From: Mariprofundus sp.
Lineage (GTDB): Bacteria; Pseudomonadota; Zetaproteobacteria; Mariprofundales; Mariprofundaceae
NCBI GenBank assembly: GCA_021772835.1
Contig: JAJFLE010000083.1
Coordinates: forward strand, 1-39,242
Length of the DNA stretch: 39,242 bases
Direction of reading: 5' to 3'
The notes under the pieces were generated by a model, which was not told where the DNA came from, made no database searches, and saw only the letters and a program-made list of their open reading frames with translations. Both the position numbers and the translations under genes were made by a program. This document shows, in pieces, positions 33,726-39,242 of this stretch; within the stretch, counting starts at the first letter, position 1; every line of letters starts with the position of its first letter.

Positions 33726-34231
33726 AGCAGGTGGAGCGAATTCAAGCTGTCGCCGATAGCATGATCTACCTGTTTATAGGGCCATTCACTGTGATCGGTA
33801 CAGTACCGCTGCTGCTCATCGAACTCGACCTCAGCATGGAGCTGCCCCGCTTTGCTTCGGATTTCACAAGCAGCGCGGGCTATCTGCTGATGAATCTCGG
33901 CGCCCTGCTGGCCATCTGGTGCAGCTGGCTGATGCATCGTGGTGGAGGCAGTCCAATTCCTTCTGCACCCGCGGCACAGCTTGTCCGCGCCGGGCCATAT
34001 ACATTTGTGCGTCATCCAATGATGCATTCGCTGCTCATTGTCGGTATTGGTGAACTGCTGGTTAGCGGTTCTCTGCTTATGTTGATCTGGATTCCTGTTG
34101 CCATGCGTGCTGGTGTTCTGTTTGTCTCAACCTACGAGGAGCCGGTACTTGTGGCGCGATACGGCAATGATTACCTGAGCTATTGCCAAGAGGTGCCCCG
34201 CTGGCTACCGAAATGGACACGTCATTCATGA
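33722..34231 (+). CDS. ICMT/PEMT-like membrane methyltransferase
   Basis: The 169-residue polytopic protein carries the signature of the isoprenylcysteine carboxyl methyltransferase/phospholipid methyltransferase family: RAGPYTFVRHPMMHSLLIVG and, near the C-terminus, EEPVLVARYGNDYLSYCQEV. Three or four membrane helices are visible. It should transfer a methyl group from SAM to a membrane-bound substrate. ATG 33722 overlaps the acyltransferase stop (ATGA) and the next gene starts in the same way, so it belongs to the operon. In APE clusters as I remember them, an ammonia lyase gene sits at this position; this gene takes its place. Confidence 0.8.
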   Translation: MKQVERIQAVADSMIYLFIGPFTVIGTVPLLLIELDLSMELPRFASDFTSSAGYLLMNLGALLAIWCSWLMHRGGGSPIPSAPAAQLVRAGPYTFVRHPMMHSLLIVGIGELLVSGSLLMLIWIPVAMRAGVLFVSTYEEPVLVARYGNDYLSYCQEVPRWLPKWTRHS

Positions 34232-34629
34232 GCCAGGACGCGAACATCAGGATAGAAGTGCCATTCCATGATGTCGATATTCTCGGCATAGTCTGGCACG
34301 GTCACTACTACAAATATTTTGAGCTGGCCAGAACGGCTCTCTACAGAAGCTGTGATTTCGATATCAGGAAAATGCAGGCGATGGGATATATCTTTCCGGT
34401 AATCGAAAGCCATTGCCGATATGTTCAGCCGCTGAAATATGGCCAGCAGGTAAGCGTTCGCGCTGCATTCGAAGGACACATCAGTTATATCAAAATATCC
34501 TATACTGTGACGGATGATACGACCGGCCAGCGCGTGGCATACGGGTATAGCAAACAGGCCGTGTGCAACGCAGACAACACCATGTTGATGGCTGTTCCGG
34601 ATGAGGTGATTCATGCAATTTCACGTTAA
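34228..34629 (+). CDS. 4HBT-type thioesterase
   Basis: The 133-residue hot-dog thioesterase has the YbgC-like active site region FHDVDILGIVWHGHYYKYFE with Asp17 as the likely catalytic residue. It could release or proofread acyl groups from the ACP, or release the finished chain. The ATG at 34228 overlaps the methyltransferase stop (ATGA), consistent with tight coupling; ATG 34213 is an alternative. Its end overlaps the LolA-like gene by 17 bases. A thioesterase is regularly found next to the LolA-like gene in APE clusters. Confidence 0.88.
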   Translation: MSQDANIRIEVPFHDVDILGIVWHGHYYKYFELARTALYRSCDFDIRKMQAMGYIFPVIESHCRYVQPLKYGQQVSVRAAFEGHISYIKISYTVTDDTTGQRVAYGYSKQAVCNADNTMLMAVPDEVIHAISR

Positions 34630-35239
34630 GCTGTCGCTGCTTCTGGCATTTCTCCTGCTTGCAGGCAGTGCAACCGCCAACGAGACACTGGAATCGATTC
34701 TCGCGATTGCCGCAAAACAGCAGAATACATCCATCGACTATCGCGAAGTCAGGCATCTGCAGCTGCTTAACGGGCCGTGGCAGGCACAGGGCCGGATGTT
34801 TGTGACTGCCAGTGTCTTCGTCATGGAGCAGCTTGCTCCACAACGTCAACTACTCACCGCCAACAAACATCGTTTCTGGCTTTATGTGCCGGATAAAAAC
34901 ATCCGCCGCACAGGCATGGTTACCACACCCATGGCGCAAAGAAACTTTGCCCTGTTCAAACCGATCATGCACGGTGATAAAAAAGCGTTGGAAAAAGAGT
35001 TTGATATCCATTTCACATCAACCGATGCTCAGTGGTTACTTGAGCTTGAGCCGAAAAGGGCGAATAACACACTCTATTCACGCATCAGCGTCAAAGGAAA
35101 AAATGGTCATGCAGCCGAATATATGAAGGCTGAGATGCCTGATGGCGATTTTACCGAATGGTTTTTTCAGCAACAGCACTTCAGCTCAACAACTGAAAAA
35201 CAGGTTATAAAACTGATGCATGAGGCGAAGGGCAAATAA
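34613..35239 (+). CDS. LolA-like periplasmic lipid carrier
   Basis: The 208-residue protein has a Sec signal peptide (VKLSLLLAFLLLAGSATA) without a lipobox cysteine. A LolA-like beta-rich domain follows (for example HRFWLYVPDKNIRR and ISVKGKNGHAAEYMKAEMPD). It should move the polyene lipid through the periplasm from the MMPL exporter to the outer membrane, by analogy with LolA; this is inferred. Translation starts inside the thioesterase gene (17-base overlap), and the exporter begins 3 bases after the stop. Confidence 0.82.
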   Translation: MQFHVKLSLLLAFLLLAGSATANETLESILAIAAKQQNTSIDYREVRHLQLLNGPWQAQGRMFVTASVFVMEQLAPQRQLLTANKHRFWLYVPDKNIRRTGMVTTPMAQRNFALFKPIMHGDKKALEKEFDIHFTSTDAQWLLELEPKRANNTLYSRISVKGKNGHAAEYMKAEMPDGDFTEWFFQQQHFSSTTEKQVIKLMHEAKGK

Positions 35240-35242
35240 GCC

Positions 35243-37549
35243 GTGCATCGCCGCGTATTTACTTTTCTATTTGCACTGCCGCTACTGCTTTGTGCAGCCA
35301 TATGGCAGGTCGACATTAAAACTGATATTTCAGCGTTCTTTATGGCTGGCGACTCCCCGCAGGCTACATTGCTTGCCAGTAACATGCAGACCGGGGAGCT
35401 CTCCCGTCGCTACCTGCTCAGCATTGGCCAATCTGAACCCGCTGAAAAGCCACTTGAATTTGCCGAAGCGTTACGCAGCAAACTGGCGGAAATCGAGGGG
35501 GTTGGCCGGGTGTGGGGGGAAGGGCTAAACGAAGATGAGATCCGTGAACTGATCAGCTTTTATTTACCCTATCGTCATCATTTTTACGCCCTGAATCCAG
35601 CCAGTGAAGTGCCAGAAGCTTTCTCGGAGAGTGCACTCGCTGCAAGAGCGGAAGCGGTAAAGCAGGGCTTGCTGGGTCCTGAGACGCAGTGGATGAAAAG
35701 CATACTCGCCGAAGATCCGATGTTTTTTATCTCAAGCTGGCTGCGTCGTTTCTCCGGCAGTGCTCAGCATGAGGGGACCTATGCTTCCCTGGTCATCGAA
35801 ACCGTGGCCACGGGCCTGGACACGGCCAGCCAGAAGCCGATCAAAAATAAAATCGAAGAGGCCTTCAGGTTAATCAATCAGGAACATGGCAATCGTTATA
35901 CTCTGGCGATGACCGGTGTGCCTCTGTTTGCCATGGCTGTACAGGAACAGGTGGCTCAGGATGTTATGCTGGTCAGCACCATTTCCATGCTGGCGATGGT
36001 GCTGCTTTTCCTTTTGCTGTTCCGCTCATTTGCAGCACTCACTTCAGTTTTGCTGACGCTGCTTGCATCAGCAACCGTGGCAACCCTCCTGACCTCCATC
36101 GTGTTTGGACAGATTCATGCCCTGACACTGGCGCTGGGCTCCACGCTAATCGGCATCTGTGTCGACTATCCGATTCATACCATGGTGCATGCCGCAGGCG
36201 GCAATGAGCCCGCACCCGAGTCGGCAAAGCGTATCTGGCCCAGCCTGCTGCTGGGAGCCATCACCACCGTTGTTGGTTATGCCGCTTTAAGCTTCACCGG
36301 CTATCCGGGCATGCAGCAGATCGCCCTTTATGCGGCATCAGGCATACTCACTTCGTTGCTTATCGCCCGTTTTATCCTGCCCTATGCCATCGAACGACAT
36401 ATCAGTTCGATGAGACTCGCATTCAGTTGCAGTAGCTGGCTGCATTTCGCAGGTAAGTCTAAGCTGAAGGTGCCGGTCATGATTATTTGTGCACTCCTGC
36501 TGCTGTTCGGCTTATCCGGCATCAATTGGCAGAATGATCTGAGCCGACTGTCTCCATCGCTGGAAGAGCTCAAGGAGAATGACCGGCAGGTGCGCAGCCG
36601 CATGCAAAGTATCGAACCCGCTCGCTTTGTCTTGCTGCATGCCGACACTGTTGAGGAGGCACTTCAGGTCAATGAGGCGGCCGCCATTGCTCTGGAGAAG
36701 GTAAAAGCTGATGGAAAGCTCGATGCATATTATTCTGTTTACCCGTGGGCGGCTTCGCAATCACTCCAGCAACAGAACCTTCGTGCCTTTTCTGAACAGT
36801 TAAACAGTGAGACCATAGCGCGCTGGTCTGCTGCCGTGGACAAAACAGGCATTCGCAGCTCCTCTCTGGCCAGGCCAGTGATTCCGGATATCGCCACACT
36901 GAGCTTCCTGGATGTCACAAAATCTCCAGCCCGGCGCTATATTGCAGGTCAGCATGTCACCACAGATCACGAGGCAATCCTGACCATCTGGCTGGGCAGC
37001 CATGATGCAGAAGCTGTTCGTGGAGCTCTTGCCAACATCAGTCAGGCCCAATATGTCAGCCAGAAGGATATGATCAACGCGATGAATGCGACTTACAGCA
37101 GCAAAGCCATTGAGGCACTTGCATACGGTGCCCTCATTATATTGCTGCTGCTTAGTCTGAGATACCGCAGTGCTACTGCTGCTCTGCAGACACTTTCTCC
37201 GGCCATTGCTTCGGTTGCAATCGTGCTCGGCTGCTGGGGAATATCCGGTCAGCCGTTAGGCATGCTGAATCTGGTCGGCATGCTGCTTGCCGTTGCAATA
37301 TGTGTAGATTACGGCATCTTCTTTTTCGAAAATCGAGCACACAATATGGGACTGACGTATCAGGCTATTGTTGTCTCAGCCCTGACAACCATGGTGGCCT
37401 TCTCATGCCTGGGATTGGCAGAAAACCCGGCCTTGCAGACGCTGGCATGGACTATTGCGCCCGGTGTTTTTCTTGGCTTCTTTCTCTGTCCGCTGCTGAT
37501 TCGTGCGAAAGAGGAAACCTTGCCAGATCAGTCCGGGAGTGAATCATGA
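35243..37549 (+). CDS. MMPL-family RND exporter
   Basis: The 768-residue inner-membrane exporter has the MMPL/RND layout: TM1 near 5-22, a periplasmic domain, a helix bundle at about 230-390, a second periplasmic domain (410-625) and another bundle (630-755). Typical stretches are GSTLIGICVDYPIHTMVH and VGMLLAVAICVDYGIFFFEN, the aspartate-bearing helices of this family. It likely flips or exports the polyene lipid using the proton motive force. Start is GTG 35243, 3 bases after the LolA-like gene. The stop codon overlaps the start of a 13-codon frame that bridges to the ketosynthase gene. Confidence 0.92.
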   Translation: MHRRVFTFLFALPLLLCAAIWQVDIKTDISAFFMAGDSPQATLLASNMQTGELSRRYLLSIGQSEPAEKPLEFAEALRSKLAEIEGVGRVWGEGLNEDEIRELISFYLPYRHHFYALNPASEVPEAFSESALAARAEAVKQGLLGPETQWMKSILAEDPMFFISSWLRRFSGSAQHEGTYASLVIETVATGLDTASQKPIKNKIEEAFRLINQEHGNRYTLAMTGVPLFAMAVQEQVAQDVMLVSTISMLAMVLLFLLLFRSFAALTSVLLTLLASATVATLLTSIVFGQIHALTLALGSTLIGICVDYPIHTMVHAAGGNEPAPESAKRIWPSLLLGAITTVVGYAALSFTGYPGMQQIALYAASGILTSLLIARFILPYAIERHISSMRLAFSCSSWLHFAGKSKLKVPVMIICALLLLFGLSGINWQNDLSRLSPSLEELKENDRQVRSRMQSIEPARFVLLHADTVEEALQVNEAAAIALEKVKADGKLDAYYSVYPWAASQSLQQQNLRAFSEQLNSETIARWSAAVDKTGIRSSSLARPVIPDIATLSFLDVTKSPARRYIAGQHVTTDHEAILTIWLGSHDAEAVRGALANISQAQYVSQKDMINAMNATYSSKAIEALAYGALIILLLLSLRYRSATAALQTLSPAIASVAIVLGCWGISGQPLGMLNLVGMLLAVAICVDYGIFFFENRAHNMGLTYQAIVVSALTTMVAFSCLGLAENPALQTLAWTIAPGVFLGFFLCPLLIRAKEETLPDQSGSES

Positions 37550-37587
37550 TTCGTTTGAATCCCCCCTGTTTCAAGGGAGAGAGATGA
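37546..37587 (+). CDS. 13-codon bridging frame between exporter and ketosynthase
   Basis: The frame MIRLNPPCFKGER starts with an ATG that overlaps the exporter stop (ATGA). It stops in a TGA that overlaps the ketosynthase ATG, again as ATGA. It also contains the ketosynthase ribosome site (GGGAGAG). It may only serve to hand ribosomes from one gene to the next, or may be the remnant of the DUF3261-type lipoprotein gene usually found here. Whether it is translated is unknown. Confidence 0.4.
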   Translation: MIRLNPPCFKGER

Positions 37588-38783
37588 AACCTGTCTTCGT
37601 AACTGCATATACGGCGGTGACAGCTTGCGGTCCGGGGCAAAAAATGCTGCTGGATGCGCTGCTGATGCAGCATAGTTTTTTAAAACAGACCCGCCTGATC
37701 AGTACGAATTTCATCACCTTCACCGGAGAGATCGAGTCACCATTGCCTGTGATCGCAGGCGCATTAAGCTCCTATGGTTCCAGAAATGCACGCATCGCAC
37801 TTGCAGCGCTTGATTGCGAAAATAGTGCATTCAGGCATGCAGTTGCCGCAGCCAATGCCCGCTATGGCGCAGAACGAGTGGGCATTATCATAGGCACAAG
37901 CACCTCCGGCATCTATGAAACTGAACTCGCCTATCAAGCTCGTTTGGCAACAGGAGCACTACCTGAAGACTTTGATTTCAAACACCAGCATGCCTGGGTA
38001 GCTACAGCGGAATTTCTAAAAAAAGAGCTGTCACTTGGCGGTCCATGCTACGCCATTTCGACCGCCTGCTCATCGAGCGGTAAAGCCGTGGCTGCCGGTC
38101 AGCGATGGATTGAAGCGGGGATTTGTGATGCCGTGCTTGTCGGTGGCGTGGATTCGATATGCCATTTGACACTGCATGGCTTCAACAGTCTGGAGCTTAC
38201 TTCTGAGACACCATGTACACCGCTGGATCGGGACCGAAACGGCATAAGTCTTGGTGAAGGCGCAGGGCTAATCTTGCTTGAGCGCGACCGAATCAGCGAC
38301 AAACATGCCGTGTTTGTCGGTTATGGTGAATCATCCGATGCCTACCACATGACTGCACCACATCCCGATGGTGCGGGCTCAGCTCAGGCCATGCGCAGCG
38401 CATTGACGGAGGCTGGTCTGCAACCTGATGCCATCGATTATATCAACCTGCACGCCACCGGCACCCGCCTGAATGACCAGTCTGAGATGCGGGCTATGGC
38501 TTCGGTATTCGAGTCAAAAACAGCATGCAGTGGCACCAAAGGCATGACCGGCCATACGCTCGGTGCTGCAGGTGCAATCGAGGCGGTAATCACGCTGCTT
38601 GCACTGGAACACGGTTTTGCACCTGGTACCTGCGGCATTCGCCATGTCGATGATGAATTCAGCAGTCACCTGCTCACAGAAACCGTTCAGTTGCCCGGCA
38701 TCCGTTATGTCATGAACAACAATTTCGGTTTCGGTGGCAATAATGTCAGCCTGATCTTTGCCAGGGGGACAGCTTATGCGTAA
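37584..38783 (+). CDS. Beta-ketoacyl-ACP synthase (FabF/ApeO-type)
   Basis: The 399-residue condensing enzyme extends the polyene chain by decarboxylative Claisen condensation with malonyl-ACP. The catalytic triad is intact: Cys162 in STACSSSGKA, His290 in NLHATGT and His324 in GMTGHTLGAAG. The C-terminal NNNFGFGGNNVSLIF is typical. ATG 37584 follows GGGAGAG. The next gene overlaps its end by 8 bases and encodes a partner without the active cysteine, the arrangement of a KS/chain-length-factor pair (ApeO/ApeC in APE systems, from memory). Confidence 0.92.
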   Translation: MKPVFVTAYTAVTACGPGQKMLLDALLMQHSFLKQTRLISTNFITFTGEIESPLPVIAGALSSYGSRNARIALAALDCENSAFRHAVAAANARYGAERVGIIIGTSTSGIYETELAYQARLATGALPEDFDFKHQHAWVATAEFLKKELSLGGPCYAISTACSSSGKAVAAGQRWIEAGICDAVLVGGVDSICHLTLHGFNSLELTSETPCTPLDRDRNGISLGEGAGLILLERDRISDKHAVFVGYGESSDAYHMTAPHPDGAGSAQAMRSALTEAGLQPDAIDYINLHATGTRLNDQSEMRAMASVFESKTACSGTKGMTGHTLGAAGAIEAVITLLALEHGFAPGTCGIRHVDDEFSSHLLTETVQLPGIRYVMNNNFGFGGNNVSLIFARGTAYA

Positions 38784-39242
38784 TGACGCATTGGCACTGC
38801 TTGGAACCGGCATCAGCTTTCAGTATCCGGAGCAAGCCCTGGAATTCGGCTATGAAGACTGCGACATGCAAGCCGAACTATTGCCGGCCAGACTCAGACG
38901 CAGGACCAGCACCGCCACAAAAATGGCCTTTGCAGCCGCTGAACGTGCTTGCCGCAGTGCAGGGGTCTCGCCTTCCGAGTTGCCTGTGATTTTCACTTCC
39001 TCGCTTGGAGAGAGCATCGTCACGGACAAGCTTTGCAATGATATTGCACACCAGCGCTTCCCGGTTTCACCAACCCAGTTTCACAACTCGGTGCATAATA
39101 CAGCATCGGGTTACTGGAGCATCGCTGTCGGCAACAGACATCCGGCTATGGCAATGGCCGCTGATCAGGATGGTTTTGCGCTTGCTCTTCTCGAAGCATG
39201 GAGTCAGCTGCATACCCGTGAGGATAAGCTCCTGCTGGTATG
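38776..39242 (+). CDS. Ketosynthase-like partner (chain-length-factor type), partial
   Basis: The first 155 codons are present; the gene runs off the window. It resembles the N-terminal ketoacyl-synthase-like domain (Ketoacyl-synt_2 type) of ApeC-like proteins, with KMAFAAAERACRSAG and PTQFHNSVHNTASGYWSIA. Aligned to the preceding ketosynthase, the active-site Cys is replaced by Ala110 (NTASG), so it should not form an acyl-enzyme. It probably pairs with the upstream KS and helps set chain length. ATG 38776 lies inside the KS gene (8-base overlap) with a GGGGG ribosome site. Confidence 0.82.
   Translation, partial: MRNDALALLGTGISFQYPEQALEFGYEDCDMQAELLPARLRRRTSTATKMAFAAAERACRSAGVSPSELPVIFTSSLGESIVTDKLCNDIAHQRFPVSPTQFHNSVHNTASGYWSIAVGNRHPAMAMAADQDGFALALLEAWSQLHTREDKLLLV

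Noticed and set aside
1-39242. CRISPR array or toxin-antitoxin pair
   Set aside because: No regularly spaced identical repeats with unique spacers and no convincing toxin-antitoxin gene pair were seen.

Overview
This looks like chromosomal DNA of a Gram-negative proteobacterium of roughly 50% GC. The evidence is split glycyl-tRNA synthetase genes (glyQ/glyS), an OmpA-like lipoprotein, a LolA-like carrier, a lipid A-type acyltransferase and an aryl-polyene-like pathway. A zetaproteobacterium such as Mariprofundus would fit, but that is a guess; nothing in the window proves it.

Layout. The first 140 bases are the tail and right end of an IS256-family insertion sequence. Then come dnaE and accA (+), followed on the - strand by a secreted TPR protein and a DUF3857/transglutaminase protein, a cold-shock gene with a clear terminator, and an OmpA-like lipoprotein, also with a terminator. 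From 10.5 to 12.6 kb (+) lie a membrane di-iron hydroxylase overlapping a small [2Fe-2S] protein, and an AI-2E-type permease. On the - strand follow a YajD-like HNH protein, a SpoIIAA-like protein, a 62-residue membrane peptide and oligopeptidase A, the last two joined by an ATGA overlap. Two divergent hybrid histidine kinases (16-22.3 kb) and a GAF-PAS-GGDEF diguanylate cyclase (23.6-25 kb) make a signalling block. Next to it is a small protein with a good sigma-28 promoter. glyQ, glyS and a MEKHLA/PAS-like protein follow, then tRNA-Arg(CCG).

From 29.6 kb to the right edge runs one tightly packed operon of an aryl-polyene (APE)-like type II PKS/fatty-acid pathway: ACP, COG4648 membrane protein, acyl-ACP/CoA ligase, hot-dog dehydratase, GT2 glycosyltransferase, LpxL-like acyltransferase, ICMT-like membrane methyltransferase, 4HBT thioesterase, LolA-like protein, MMPL exporter, ketosynthase and a cysteine-less ketosynthase partner cut by the window end. 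The ligase would load a starter on the ACP, the KS/partner pair and dehydratase would build a polyene chain, and the GT, acyltransferase, LolA and MMPL proteins would attach it to a lipid and move it to the outer membrane. Compared with APE clusters as I remember them, an ammonia-lyase gene is absent from the visible part and a membrane methyltransferase occupies its usual place. The GT and acyltransferase, usually fused, are separate genes. This variant is the best candidate here for an undescribed system.

Between genes there are palindrome-rich repeats at 10.2, 13.0 and 18.5 kb. Two of them carry a hairpin whose arms differ in sequence but stay fully paired. A 16-bp perfect hairpin starts at the glyQ stop codon and lies in a 54-bp-period duplication before glyS.
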